Shown here: positions 1 through 8,808 of the stretch, one piece after another
How the letters are laid out: each line of letters opens with the position of its first letter
Position numbering within the stretch: the first letter of the stretch is position 1
Origin: an uncultured Eubacteriales bacterium
GTDB lineage: Bacteria; Bacillota; Clostridia; Christensenellales; Aristaeellaceae
Assembly (NCBI GenBank): GCA_902799465.1
Contig: CADCAS010000026.1
Location: forward strand, 17,998 to 74,587
DNA length: 56,590 nucleotides
Reading direction: 5' to 3'
Notes under the pieces: generated by a model
What the model was told of the DNA's origin: nothing
The model's database searches: none
Seen by the model: the letters and a program-made list of their open reading frames with translations, nothing else
Program-made: the position numbers and the translations under genes

Positions 1-44
1 TCCAGGGGAGCTGTCAGCCGTTAGGCTGACTGAGAGGTCGTCCC
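1..44. repeat. Partial copy of dispersed palindromic repeat
   Basis: The window opens inside a repeat containing GGGAGCTGTCAGCC and GGCTGACTGAGAGGTCGT. The same building blocks recur near 11.1, 12.6 and 29.0 kb. The two halves can pair (CAGCC with GGCTG) into a hairpin. The copy is cut by the window edge, so its full length is unknown. Confidence 0.75.
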
Positions 45-110
45 CCGCAGCCTGCCAAATCTCTGTTTGTCACAGGACTGAACAGTTACGAAATCCGCAG
101 GGATTTCCAC

Positions 111-150
111 ATCCATTCTCCGTTTTCCATTCTCCATTATCCATTAATAC
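111..150. repeat. Degenerate heptamer array (CCATTNT type)
   Basis: Several seven-base units of the form CCATTCT, CCATTAT and CCATTAA follow each other directly upstream of the first gene. It belongs to the class of heptamer arrays seen at 5.7, 16.8, 20.4, 38.4, 40.8 and 41.4 kb. Just upstream (74-89) is GGACTGAACAGTTACG, a motif that recurs near other repeats in the window. Confidence 0.7.
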
Positions 151-201
151 TCTGAATCGCAAAATGGCCTGTCCATTTGCAAATATAAGGAGGATATTCC
201 C

Positions 202-1704
202 ATGAAGAAACTGCTTGCACTGGTACTCTCCCTTGCCATGCTGCTGACCGCGGCGAGCTTCGCGCTGGCGGAGGACCTGCCCACCATCACCATCATGTTC
301 CACGGCAGCAACGTGACCGACGACACCGCGGTGCTGGAGGCCGTGAACGCCTACATCGCCGACAAGGTGGGCGCGAAGCTGGAGGTCGTCTGGGGCACCT
401 GGGGCGACTTTGACGACAAGGCCACCAACGCCCTGCTGTCCGGCGACACCGGCATCGACATGGTGTTCACCTGCTCCTGGTCTGCGGACGAATACAACAC
501 CTATGCCAAGAACGGCTACTTCGTGAAGCTGGACGACCTCATCGCCGAGTACGGCGCGGACCTGGTCGCCGCCATCCCCGAGAGCCTGATGCAGGCCGCC
601 ACCATCGAGGGCGCCGAGGGCAAGGGCATCTACGCCGTGAACGGCTTCAAGGACACCGCCACCCAGAACACCTGGGACGTGAATGTGACCCTTTTGAACG
701 AGCTGGGCTACACGCTGGACGACTTCAAGGCCATGTCCTTCTACGACTTCGGCGAGCTGTTCCAGAAGGCCAAGGAGCTGAAGGGCGATTCCTTCTATCC
801 CTTCCTGGTCGAGCCCATGGTGCTTGAGCGCATGGTCACCGGCTCCATCATCGTGGCGGGCGACTCCGGCTCCACCAACCTGCTCTCCCTGTACCTCAAC
901 CAGGACGACGTGTCCGCCGAGGGCCCCGAGGGCAACGTGATCCTCAACAAGTTTGCCACCGAGGAGTACCGCAAGTTCGTGGACAAGATGCACGAGTACT
1001 ACGAGGCCGGGTATGTCGATCCCTCCCTGGCCGTGGCGGAGACCTCCAACGACACCCGCACCAACACCCAGAAGACCGGCGAATACCTGATCGGCACCCA
1101 GTCCTACGCCTTCGGCTATGAGTACTCCGCCGACGTGCTGGACCGCGGCATCGAGGTCGCCTTCGTGCCCTGCACCGATCCCTATGTGGACACCACCGCC
1201 TCCCAGGGCGCGATGGTCGCCATCTCCACCGCCTCCGAGCATCCCGTGGAGAGCTTCAAGTTCCTGGCCCTTCTCAACAGCGATCCCGTGCTGATGACCC
1301 TTATGAACTACGGCGTGGAGGGCGTCCACTACAACCTGAACGCCGACGGCCTGGTGGAGTTCACCGAGGAGCGCGCCAATTACAGCCCCTGGACCAACGG
1401 CATGGGCAACGTGACCATCCTGCCCGACACCGCCGCCGAGGGCGCTGGCTTCCGCGAGAGCTTCAAGGAATACTACGCCTCCGCCAAGGCCATCCCCGCG
1501 CTGGGCTACGTGTTCGACAACGCCGAGGTCGCCAATGAGATGGCCGCCCTGGGCACCGTCGCCGCCCAATACGCCCTGGCCCTGGACGCCGGCGCGCTGG
1601 ACCCCGAGACCACCCTGCCCGACTTCCTGGCCGCGCTGGACGCCGCCGGCATGCAGACCTACCTCGACGCCGCCAACGCGCAGCTGGCCGCCTACCTCGG
1701 ATGA
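202..1704 (+). CDS. ABC transporter sugar-binding protein, DUF3502 type
   Basis: This 500-residue secreted protein looks like the extracytoplasmic substrate-binding subunit of a carbohydrate ABC importer. Residues 1-23 form a signal peptide (Lys-Lys, hydrophobic core, then ALA before Glu-Asp), suited to signal peptidase I; no lipobox cysteine is visible, which is unusual for a single-membrane Bacillota. The body has the family 1 solute-binding layout, and the C-terminal part (about 390-500: GYVFDN, a DPE stretch, repeated Leu/Ala helices) matches the DUF3502 region of oligosaccharide-binding proteins. AAGGAGG lies about 8 bases before the ATG. A terminator follows directly, so it ends its transcript. 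No permease or ATPase gene is in view; they may lie upstream of the window. The substrate is not known, but the GH94 phosphorylase next door points to a beta-linked oligosaccharide. Confidence 0.85.
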   Translation: MKKLLALVLSLAMLLTAASFALAEDLPTITIMFHGSNVTDDTAVLEAVNAYIADKVGAKLEVVWGTWGDFDDKATNALLSGDTGIDMVFTCSWSADEYNTYAKNGYFVKLDDLIAEYGADLVAAIPESLMQAATIEGAEGKGIYAVNGFKDTATQNTWDVNVTLLNELGYTLDDFKAMSFYDFGELFQKAKELKGDSFYPFLVEPMVLERMVTGSIIVAGDSGSTNLLSLYLNQDDVSAEGPEGNVILNKFATEEYRKFVDKMHEYYEAGYVDPSLAVAETSNDTRTNTQKTGEYLIGTQSYAFGYEYSADVLDRGIEVAFVPCTDPYVDTTASQGAMVAISTASEHPVESFKFLALLNSDPVLMTLMNYGVEGVHYNLNADGLVEFTEERANYSPWTNGMGNVTILPDTAAEGAGFRESFKEYYASAKAIPALGYVFDNAEVANEMAALGTVAAQYALALDAGALDPETTLPDFLAALDAAGMQTYLDAANAQLAAYLG

Positions 1705-1719
1705 TCCCGACCCCATTTT

Positions 1720-1752
1720 GCCGGAACGCTCACCCAAGCGTTCCGGCTTTTT
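1720..1752 (+). terminator. Rho-independent terminator after the binding protein
   Basis: GCCGGAACGCT and AGCGTTCCGGC form an 11-bp perfect stem with a 6-base loop, followed by TTTTT. It separates the binding protein from the GH94 gene, which has its own promoter. Confidence 0.9.
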
Positions 1753-1808
1753 CATCCTGCCAATTCAAAACAAAAAACGCCAATCCCATCCATTCCCTTT
1801 TTCTCCCC

Positions 1809-1837
1809 TTGCTGATAAAATGAGTATAGTGTAAAAT
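1809..1837 (+). promoter_or_regulatory. Sigma-A type promoter for the GH94 gene
   Basis: TTGCTG at 1809-1814 and TAAAAT at 1832-1837 are separated by 17 bases in an AT-rich island, just before the ribosome site of the phosphorylase gene. Confidence 0.65.
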
Positions 1838-1860
1838 AGATGCAGCGGAGGACTACGCGC

Positions 1861-4254
1861 ATGAGATACGGCTATTTTGACGACGCGGCCCGGGAGTATG
1901 TGATCGACCGGGTGGACGTTCCCTTTTCGATGACCAACTACCTGGGCACCCAGCGCATGGGCGCGGTGATCTCCCACAACGCGGGCGGCTACTGCTGGCT
2001 GGATTCGCCGCAGTATCACCGCATCACCCGCTTTCGCCCCAACGGCGTGCCGATGGACTTCCCGGGACACTACGTCTATCTCCGGGACGACGACACGGGC
2101 AAAGCCTGGTCCGTCAGCTGGCAGCCGACGGGCGTTTCGCTTAACGCGGCGAAGTATGTCTGTCGGCACGGTTTGAGCTACTCCGTCTACGAATGCGCAT
2201 ACGCGGGCATCGCCGCCTCCCAGACGCTGTTCATCCCCCGGGAGACCGGCGATGCCGACCCGGTGGAGATCTTCGACGTGCGGATACAGAATACGTCCGA
2301 ACAGACGCGGCGCATCAGCGTCACCGGCTACGTGGAGTTCTCCTTCCACAACATCGACATCGACAACCAGAACTTCCAGATGAGCCTGTACTGCGCCGGG
2401 TCGTTCATGGAGAACGACGCCGCCATCTGCGAGCTGCACTATGAGCCGGACAGCTTCCAGTTCTTCGCCGGGAGCTTCACCCCGGACGGCTGGGAGGGCA
2501 CCCGCGAGGCCTTCATCGGCCCCTACCGCACCGAGCGCAACCCCATCGGCGTGGAGACCGGCGTCCTGACCGGCAGCCATGAAAACGGCGGCAACCCCGT
2601 GGGGGCGCTGCAAAAGAAGCTCGTCCTCCGGCCCGGCGAGTCGGCGCGGCTGCTGTTCTATCTGGGCACGGGCCGGGGCGACGCCGCGGAGGACGCTCGC
2701 CGCCGCTACGACTTCGAGGGGACGGACCGCGCCTTTGCCGAGCTCAAACAGTTTTGGGATGAAAAGCTGGGCGCGCTCACCGTCAAAACGCCGCATGCGA
2801 ACATGAACCGCTCCTTAAACATCTGGAACCTGTACCAGAGCGAGATCAACGTGCTGTTCTCCCGGTTTTCCTCCTTCATCGAGGTGGGCGGGCGCACGGG
2901 GCTGGGCTTCCGGGACACCGCCCAGGACGCCATGTGCATCCCCCACGCCGAGCCGGAGGGCTGCAAGCTGCGCATCCTCCAGCTGTTGAACGGCGTCACC
3001 AGCACCGGCTACGGGCTTCACCTGTTCGACCCGGCGTGGTTCGAGGGGAAGGACGAGGAGAAGGAGTGGTCCCCCACCGTCATCCCCACCGCCGAGGGCG
3101 CGAAGCACGTCCACGGCCTCAAGGACGCCTGCGCCGACGACGCGCTGTGGCTGATCCCCGCCATCGTGGAATACGCGCGGGAGACGGGCGACGTCGAGCT
3201 CTTCGACATCGTCCTCCCCTACGCCGACGGCGGAGAGGCGTCCGTGTGGGACCATATGCGCCGCATACTGGACTTCTCCTACAGCCAGGTCGGTTCCCAC
3301 GGCGTCACCAAGGGCCTGCGCGCCGACTGGAACGATTGCCTGAACCTGGGCGGCGGCGAGAGCGCCATGGTGCAGTTTTTGCTGATCTGGGCCACAGAGC
3401 ACTTCCTGGACGCGGCGCGGGCCACGGACAGGGCGGAGGAGGCCGCGCGGTATGCGCCGAAGCTGGAGGAAATGAAGCGGATCGGCCAGACCACGCTGTG
3501 GGACGGCGAATGGTTCCTGCGCGGCTTCACCGCGGACGGGCGGGCCATCGGCTCCCATGAATCCGAGCAGGGCAAGGTCCATCTGGAGAGCAACGCCTGG
3601 GCCGTGGCCAGCGGTGCGGCCACCCATGAGCAGGGCATCAGGGCCATGGACGCGGTGGACGAATGGCTCTACACCCCCTACGGGCTGATGCTCAACGCCC
3701 CGTCCTTCACCGTCCGCGACGACGGCGTGGGCTTCATCACCCGGGTGTACCCCGGCATCAAGGAAAACGGCGCGGTGTTCAGCCATCCCAACCCCTGGGC
3801 CTGGGTGGCGGAGTGCAGGCTGGGCCGGGGCAGCCGCGCCATGAAATACTATGACGCGCTGCTGCCCGAAAACCAGAACGACATCATGGAGATACGGCAG
3901 GCCGAGCCCTACACCTACTGCCAGTTCATCATGGGCCGGGACCACGCCGCCCACGGCCGGGCGCGGCACCCGTTCATGACCGGCTCGGCAGGCTGGGCCT
4001 ACTTCGCCGCCACGCGCTACATGCTGGGCGTGCGCCCGGAATTTGACCGGCTCACCATGGACCCCTGCATTCCCGCGGAATGGGACGGCTTCGAGGTCAC
4101 GCGGCGCTGGCGCGGGGCGACCTACGACATCGTCGTGGAGAACCCCGAGCATGTGGAGAAGGGCGTTCGGCGCATCGAGGTGGACGGCGCACCCGCGGCC
4201 TGCGTACCGGTATTTGACGGCGGCAGACACGCCGTTCGCGTGGTGATGGGATGA
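1861..4254 (+). CDS. GH94 glycoside phosphorylase (cellobiose phosphorylase-like)
   Basis: A 797-residue cytoplasmic enzyme of the GH94 family, which splits beta-glucosidic disaccharides with phosphate to give an alpha-sugar 1-phosphate. The N-terminal beta-sandwich begins MRYGYFDD, typical of cellobiose phosphorylases, with a conserved GGYCWLDSP segment. The (alpha/alpha)6 part carries GLRADWNDCLN, where Asp489 sits at the position of the catalytic acid (Asp490 in the well-studied Cellulomonas enzyme). The length is normal for the family. An in-frame ATG lies 21 bases upstream, but GGAGG at 1847-1851 is correctly spaced only for the ATG at 1861. The phosphoglucomutase gene begins 11 bases after the stop, which fits conversion of glucose 1-phosphate to glucose 6-phosphate. 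Cellobiose is the likeliest substrate; laminaribiose, cellodextrin or chitobiose cannot be excluded. Confidence 0.88.
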   Translation: MRYGYFDDAAREYVIDRVDVPFSMTNYLGTQRMGAVISHNAGGYCWLDSPQYHRITRFRPNGVPMDFPGHYVYLRDDDTGKAWSVSWQPTGVSLNAAKYVCRHGLSYSVYECAYAGIAASQTLFIPRETGDADPVEIFDVRIQNTSEQTRRISVTGYVEFSFHNIDIDNQNFQMSLYCAGSFMENDAAICELHYEPDSFQFFAGSFTPDGWEGTREAFIGPYRTERNPIGVETGVLTGSHENGGNPVGALQKKLVLRPGESARLLFYLGTGRGDAAEDARRRYDFEGTDRAFAELKQFWDEKLGALTVKTPHANMNRSLNIWNLYQSEINVLFSRFSSFIEVGGRTGLGFRDTAQDAMCIPHAEPEGCKLRILQLLNGVTSTGYGLHLFDPAWFEGKDEEKEWSPTVIPTAEGAKHVHGLKDACADDALWLIPAIVEYARETGDVELFDIVLPYADGGEASVWDHMRRILDFSYSQVGSHGVTKGLRADWNDCLNLGGGESAMVQFLLIWATEHFLDAARATDRAEEAARYAPKLEEMKRIGQTTLWDGEWFLRGFTADGRAIGSHESEQGKVHLESNAWAVASGAATHEQGIRAMDAVDEWLYTPYGLMLNAPSFTVRDDGVGFITRVYPGIKENGAVFSHPNPWAWVAECRLGRGSRAMKYYDALLPENQNDIMEIRQAEPYTYCQFIMGRDHAAHGRARHPFMTGSAGWAYFAATRYMLGVRPEFDRLTMDPCIPAEWDGFEVTRRWRGATYDIVVENPEHVEKGVRRIEVDGAPAACVPVFDGGRHAVRVVMG

Positions 4255-4265
4255 GGAGGCGGCCT

Positions 4266-5681
4266 ATGATACAGTTTGGCACCGGCGGCTGGCGGGCCGT
4301 CATCGGCGACGGCTTCACCAGGGTCAACATCCAGCGGGTCGCCGCAGCGCTGGGGCGCAGGATGCGGCGGGAATCGGCGCGGGAGCTCTGCATCGGCTAC
4401 GACCGGCGCTTCCTGTCCAGGGAGGCCGCCATATGGTTCTCCGAGGCCGTCGCCGCGGAGGGCGTCAAGGTGGACTTCGTGAACCTCTCCGCGCCGACGC
4501 CGCAGATCATGTACACGGTAAAATCCTGGAACCTTCCCTATGGCGCGGCCGTCACCGCCAGCCACAACCCCGCCGTGTACAACGGCATCAAGCTGTTCAC
4601 CCGCGGCGGCAGGGACGCGGCGCAGGCAGTCACCGACGCAATCCAAGCCGCGGCCAACGCCCTGTCGGAGGAGGAGATCCGGACCATTCCCTTCGGGCAG
4701 GGCCTGTCCGAAGGTCGCATCGTCTATGTCGATCCCCGCGACGCCTATCTGGACTCCATCATGGAGAAGATCGACACGCGGGCCATCCGCAGGCGCCGCC
4801 CGCGTGTCGTGCTGGACCCGATGTACGGCGTGAGCCTGACGGGACTTCTGACCATCCTCTATTCCAGCCGCTGCGACGTGGACGTCATCAACGACCGCCA
4901 CGACGCCTTCTTCGGACGCCATCTGCCCGCGCCGAACCCGGAGACCCTGGCCGACCTCCAGAAGGCGGTGCTGGAGCACAACGCCGACATCGGCATCGCC
5001 ACCGATGGCGACGCGGACCGGCTGGGCGTGATCGACGAGCGGGGCCGCTACGTCAGCGCCAACGAGATACTGGTGCTGCTGTACTACTATCTGCTGAAAT
5101 ACAAGGGCTGGAGGGGCGCGGCGGTGCGCAATGTGGCCACCACTCACCTGCTGGACCGGGTGGCCGCGCGATTCGGCGAAAAATGCGTGGAAGTGCCCGT
5201 GGGCTTCAAGCACATCTCCGCGGGCATGCAGGCCTGCGATGCCCTTATCGGCGGCGAGTCCTCCGGCGGCCTGACGGTGCGGGGCCACATCTTCGGCAAG
5301 GATGGCCTCTACGCCGCGTCGCTGCTGGTGGAGATGCTGTGCGTCACCGGGGAGCCGCTGTCCCGGCTGATTCAGGACATCTTCGACACCTTCGGCGAGC
5401 TGCACGTGGCCGAGCGCGACTGGCCCCTGACCCCCGAGCGCAGGGACGAGATCCACCGCCGGGTGTTTGAAAACCGCGCGCTGCCCGCCTTCGACCTGCC
5501 CATTCAAAGGGTCAGCTATGCGGACGGCTGCAAGGTCTACTTCGACGGTGCATGGATCATCGTCCGCTTCAGCGGCACCGAGCCCCGCGTCCGCATATTC
5601 GCCGAGCACGACACCCCCGAGCGCGCCGAAGCCCTGGTGGGGCGGATGGCGGAGTTCCTGGGATTGGATACTGAACGGTAA
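4266..5681 (+). CDS. Phosphoglucomutase/phosphomannomutase family enzyme
   Basis: A 471-residue alpha-D-phosphohexomutase. All four family signatures are visible: the phosphoserine loop TASHNP (Ser99), the Mg-binding loop DGDADR (Asp247, 249, 251), the sugar-specificity loop GGESSGG (329-335) and the C-terminal phosphate-binding RFSGTEPRVRI. AGGAGG at 4254-4259 is well spaced for the ATG at 4266 rather than the ATG at 4251, which overlaps the end of the GH94 gene. It is co-transcribed with the phosphorylase and should turn the released sugar 1-phosphate into the 6-phosphate for glycolysis. Whether it prefers glucose or mannose phosphates cannot be told from the sequence. Confidence 0.9.
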   Translation: MIQFGTGGWRAVIGDGFTRVNIQRVAAALGRRMRRESARELCIGYDRRFLSREAAIWFSEAVAAEGVKVDFVNLSAPTPQIMYTVKSWNLPYGAAVTASHNPAVYNGIKLFTRGGRDAAQAVTDAIQAAANALSEEEIRTIPFGQGLSEGRIVYVDPRDAYLDSIMEKIDTRAIRRRRPRVVLDPMYGVSLTGLLTILYSSRCDVDVINDRHDAFFGRHLPAPNPETLADLQKAVLEHNADIGIATDGDADRLGVIDERGRYVSANEILVLLYYYLLKYKGWRGAAVRNVATTHLLDRVAARFGEKCVEVPVGFKHISAGMQACDALIGGESSGGLTVRGHIFGKDGLYAASLLVEMLCVTGEPLSRLIQDIFDTFGELHVAERDWPLTPERRDEIHRRVFENRALPAFDLPIQRVSYADGCKVYFDGAWIIVRFSGTEPRVRIFAEHDTPERAEALVGRMAEFLGLDTER

Positions 5682-5697
5682 GCACATCTTTGTCTGG

Positions 5698-5814
5698 GGA
5701 ATTAGGAATGAAGAATTAGGAATGAGGAATTGACAATAGCGGCTGCCGCGTACACTGAAGGGCCAGCCAGGCCGTTCCTGATTCCTGATTCCTGATTCCT
5801 CATTCCAAATTCCA
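5698..5814. repeat. Inverted heptamer-array element (ATTCCTN)
   Basis: Left arm: repeated AATTAGG/AATGAGG units. Right arm: repeated ATTCCTG/ATTCCTC units, the reverse complement, so the whole can form a long imperfect hairpin. The core between them (TAGCGGCTGCCGC and GGCCAGCCAGGCC) recurs in inverse orientation in the 20.35-20.50 kb element, which shows both are copies of one element family. It fills the gap between the mutase and the sensor kinase. Confidence 0.8.
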
Positions 5815-5840
5815 TTTATCCCCACCAAGAAAGGCACCCC

Positions 5841-7559
5841 ATGCGCATTTTCAAATCCATCAGCGCCCAGCTGACGCTGATCATGCTGATCTGCTATCTG
5901 CTGCCGGCCACGGTGCTGGGCTTTTACATGGGCGGCACGATGATCCGGGACGAGCAGGCCAAGACGGAGACGGCGCTTTTGAGCGGCATGGAGTTTTCCC
6001 GGCTGCTGACGGACCAGAATCTCAGCCGCGTGGTGACGCTGGCCCGAGCCGCCACCTACGACGGCGAGCTGGACAGCGCCGTGGCCCAGCGCGGGGCCGG
6101 TACCGTCTCGGAGGCCGAGTTTCTCAGGATGGTCCGGGGGTATGTGGAGCGCAAGTACAGCCGGGAGTCGGCGCTGACCTTCGCGGCGGTGTTCACGCTG
6201 GATCAGCCGGAGCTGTTGCTGATCAACCGCGCGGGCTACGACGCCGCCAGCCGCTACCAGTCCGCGGCCCACGAGGGGGTGCTCCGGATGAGCGCCGCGC
6301 TGGACACCCGGTGCCGCTTTGTGGAGCTCGGCGAGGCGCTGTACCTCGTCCGGAATCTGGTCGACCTGCGCATGGAGCCCTACGGCATGCTGGTGCTGGG
6401 ACTCGACCGCGAGAAGCTGTTTGCACCGGCGCTGGACGTGGCGCGCCGGTGGGACGCCCGGCTGGACGTGTCTCTGGACGGCATGGACGCGGTGAATCTG
6501 TCCGGGGCCGCCGGCATGGACGAGGCGGTGGACTGGGACGGCGTGGAACCGGGGCGGATCGCGCCGGTGTCCGTGGGAATGTACGCCTGCGTCCAGCGGG
6601 GCGACAGCCGGGATTACGACCTGCGCCTGGGGCTGCTGCTGGACCGGCGGCGGCTCTACGGCGGCATCGACGGCTTCCGGCGGCTCCAGGCGGGGCTTCT
6701 GTTCCTGCTGGTGCCGATGGTGGGCGTGACCATGTGGTACGTCCATAAGCGCATCTCCAGCCCCATCATGCTGCTCTCCGAGGCGTCGCGCCGCATCGAG
6801 GCCGGGGAGCTGGGCGTCACCGTGCCCATGCACGGCCAGGACGAGCTGGGCAGCCTGGGCAAGGCCTTCACCAGCATGAGCCTGCGGCTGGAGGAGCTGA
6901 TCGACAAGACCTACAAGGAGGAGATCGCCCTGCGCGACGCCCGCATACAGGCCATGCAGAGCCGCATCAACCCCCACTTCATCAACAACGCACTGGAGAC
7001 CATCAACTGGGAGGCCCGCATCGAGGGCTCGGAGACCATCTCCGCAATGGTGGAATCGCTGAGCGTGCTGCTGAACGCCAGCATGTCCCGAAACGACCGG
7101 CGCATCGTGACGCTGAAGGAGGAGCTGGAGGTCGCGCGGGCTTACTTCTACTTCGTGGGGTTAAGCTACGGCGACAGACTTGTCACCCGCATGGACATCG
7201 ACGACGCCGCGCTGAGCGCCGACGTGCCGGTGCTGACCCTCCAGCCGCTGATCGAGAACGCCGTGGAGCACGGCATCGCGCCCGAGGGCGGCGGCGAGAT
7301 TCGCCTCGCCTGCACGCGCATGGGGCCGTGTCTGCGGGTGGAGGTGGTCAACAGCGGAAAGGGCATCACCCCCGAGGACCGGCAGCGCATCGACGCCGCG
7401 CTGCGCGGGGACAGCCTGGGCGGCTCCCACATCGGCCTTTCCAACATCTGCACCCGGCTTCACCTGATCTACGGCGGGCGGGCGGACATCCGCGTCGAGC
7501 CCGATCAGGACGGCAACACCCATGTCACGCTGGACATTCCGCAGGAGGACGCGCGATGA
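5841..7559 (+). CDS. YesM-type sensor histidine kinase
   Basis: A 572-residue membrane sensor kinase. There is one transmembrane helix near residues 11-33, an extracytoplasmic sensor domain to about 275, a second helix near 276-296, then a HAMP region and a His_kinase domain of the LytS/YesM type. The phosphoacceptor motif is RINPHFINNAL with His379; most relatives read PHFLYN. The ATP-binding domain has an N-box (LIENAVEHGI) and a glycine-rich GLSNICTRL. The stop overlaps the start of the next gene by 4 bases (ATGA), so the two are translationally coupled. It should phosphorylate the AraC-type regulator encoded two genes downstream. Such pairs commonly control polysaccharide or oligosaccharide uptake genes; the GH94 operon just upstream is a plausible target. 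Confidence 0.9.
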   Translation: MRIFKSISAQLTLIMLICYLLPATVLGFYMGGTMIRDEQAKTETALLSGMEFSRLLTDQNLSRVVTLARAATYDGELDSAVAQRGAGTVSEAEFLRMVRGYVERKYSRESALTFAAVFTLDQPELLLINRAGYDAASRYQSAAHEGVLRMSAALDTRCRFVELGEALYLVRNLVDLRMEPYGMLVLGLDREKLFAPALDVARRWDARLDVSLDGMDAVNLSGAAGMDEAVDWDGVEPGRIAPVSVGMYACVQRGDSRDYDLRLGLLLDRRRLYGGIDGFRRLQAGLLFLLVPMVGVTMWYVHKRISSPIMLLSEASRRIEAGELGVTVPMHGQDELGSLGKAFTSMSLRLEELIDKTYKEEIALRDARIQAMQSRINPHFINNALETINWEARIEGSETISAMVESLSVLLNASMSRNDRRIVTLKEELEVARAYFYFVGLSYGDRLVTRMDIDDAALSADVPVLTLQPLIENAVEHGIAPEGGGEIRLACTRMGPCLRVEVVNSGKGITPEDRQRIDAALRGDSLGGSHIGLSNICTRLHLIYGGRADIRVEPDQDGNTHVTLDIPQEDAR

Positions 7560-8743
7560 AGAGATGGTCACTTGTGATGCTCACGCTGCTGTGTTTGGCC
7601 GTACCCGCCCGGGCAGTGTCGCTTCGGACGGTGAGCGCCTTCGGGGGCACGGACGCCTCGGCGCTGAGCTACGTGGAGCTGTTGCGGGAGTACGAGGCCC
7701 AGACCGGCAACGTGGTGGAGGACAGCTCCGGCACCAGCGACGAGAGCTGGAAGGCCAGCGTTTTGAGCGACTTCGCCGCGGGCAACGAGCCGGACATACT
7801 GTTTTTCTTCGCGTGCAGCGCCGACTCCGCGCCGATGCTGCGCAAGATGGTCCCCATTGCGGAGATCAACGCCGTCTATCCCGATCTGGCGCTGCCCGAA
7901 GCGGACATCCTTCGGGAGGGCGACGGCCGGATCTACGCCATCCCGCTGCGCCCCTACTATGAAGGTCTGTTCGTGAACACCGACCTGTTTGAGCGGTATG
8001 GTGCGCCGCTGCCCGACACCTGGGCGCATTTTGAGGAGGCCATCGCCGTGTTCAGGGACGCGGGCATCGCGCCCATCGCCGTGTCCCTGTCGGACATCCC
8101 GCATTACCTGGCCGAGAACGCCGTGCTGGCCGCCGCCTCCCCGGAGGACTACATGGCGCGTCCTGCGACGCTCGACGAGGTGCCCGAGAGCTGGCTGCGC
8201 GGCATGGAGCTGATCAGACGCCTGTACACCCTTGGCGCATTCCCGGAAAACGCGCTGAACACCTCCGAGACCATCACCAGCGAGCTGTTCCGGCAGAAGA
8301 AGGCGGCGATGCAGATCGACGGCAGCTGGTTCATCAATTCCCTGCCCGAGGAGAGCATGGAGACGACGGTGGTCATGCCCATGCCGTCGCTGGACGGCGA
8401 AGGCGGTGCCGTCATCGGCGGCGTGTCCATGGGCTTCTACCTCACCCGCCGGGTGTGGGACGACCCCGCCCGCCGGGACGCCGCTGTTGAACTGTTGGAA
8501 TGGATGACCCGGCCCGACCACCTCCGACGCCTCGCCGCCTGGGACATCACCGGGGCCCTGGCCGAGTCCGCCGACGCCCTGGCCGCCCGGGCTTCCGACA
8601 TGCTCCGCCCCATACAGGACGACATGAACGCCGCCGCCCGCGAGCGCTGGCTGCTGGACTGCGTCCCCGCGGTGGCCGCGGGCGACATGACCGCGGAGGC
8701 ATGCTGGGAGAAGGTCATGGCGCTGGAGCCGTTTGAGCCGTAG
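7556..8743 (+). CDS. Secreted solute-binding protein between kinase and regulator genes
   Basis: A 395-residue family 1 extracellular solute-binding protein. Residues 1-20 are a signal peptide ending ARA; no lipobox is seen. The mature part has the usual binding-protein segments (an EYEAQTGN region, EPDILFF, a YYEGLFVNTDLFERYG segment, and GSWFINSLPEE). It overlaps the kinase stop by 4 bases, and the response regulator gene follows after 65 bases, so the three likely form one operon. A binding protein encoded inside a two-component operon without permeases often serves as a ligand-binding partner of the sensor. The ordinary alternative is a transport subunit using a permease encoded elsewhere. 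The ATG at 7556 was chosen because it gives the signal peptide and the ATGA overlap. Confidence 0.82.
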   Translation: MKRWSLVMLTLLCLAVPARAVSLRTVSAFGGTDASALSYVELLREYEAQTGNVVEDSSGTSDESWKASVLSDFAAGNEPDILFFFACSADSAPMLRKMVPIAEINAVYPDLALPEADILREGDGRIYAIPLRPYYEGLFVNTDLFERYGAPLPDTWAHFEEAIAVFRDAGIAPIAVSLSDIPHYLAENAVLAAASPEDYMARPATLDEVPESWLRGMELIRRLYTLGAFPENALNTSETITSELFRQKKAAMQIDGSWFINSLPEESMETTVVMPMPSLDGEGGAVIGGVSMGFYLTRRVWDDPARRDAAVELLEWMTRPDHLRRLAAWDITGALAESADALAARASDMLRPIQDDMNAAARERWLLDCVPAVAAGDMTAEACWEKVMALEPFEP

Positions 8744-8808
8744 ATGAGTGGGAATTGAATTGCCACAGACGCTTATGTGAACGAACGACAGATCACGGAG
8801 GCAAAGCC

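Noticed and set aside
4122..6977. 951-residue minus-strand open frame
   Set aside because: It lies opposite phosphoglucomutase and the sensor kinase, whose motifs are unmistakable. Its composition (His/Gly/Val/Gln-rich) is the usual antisense shadow of GC-rich genes.
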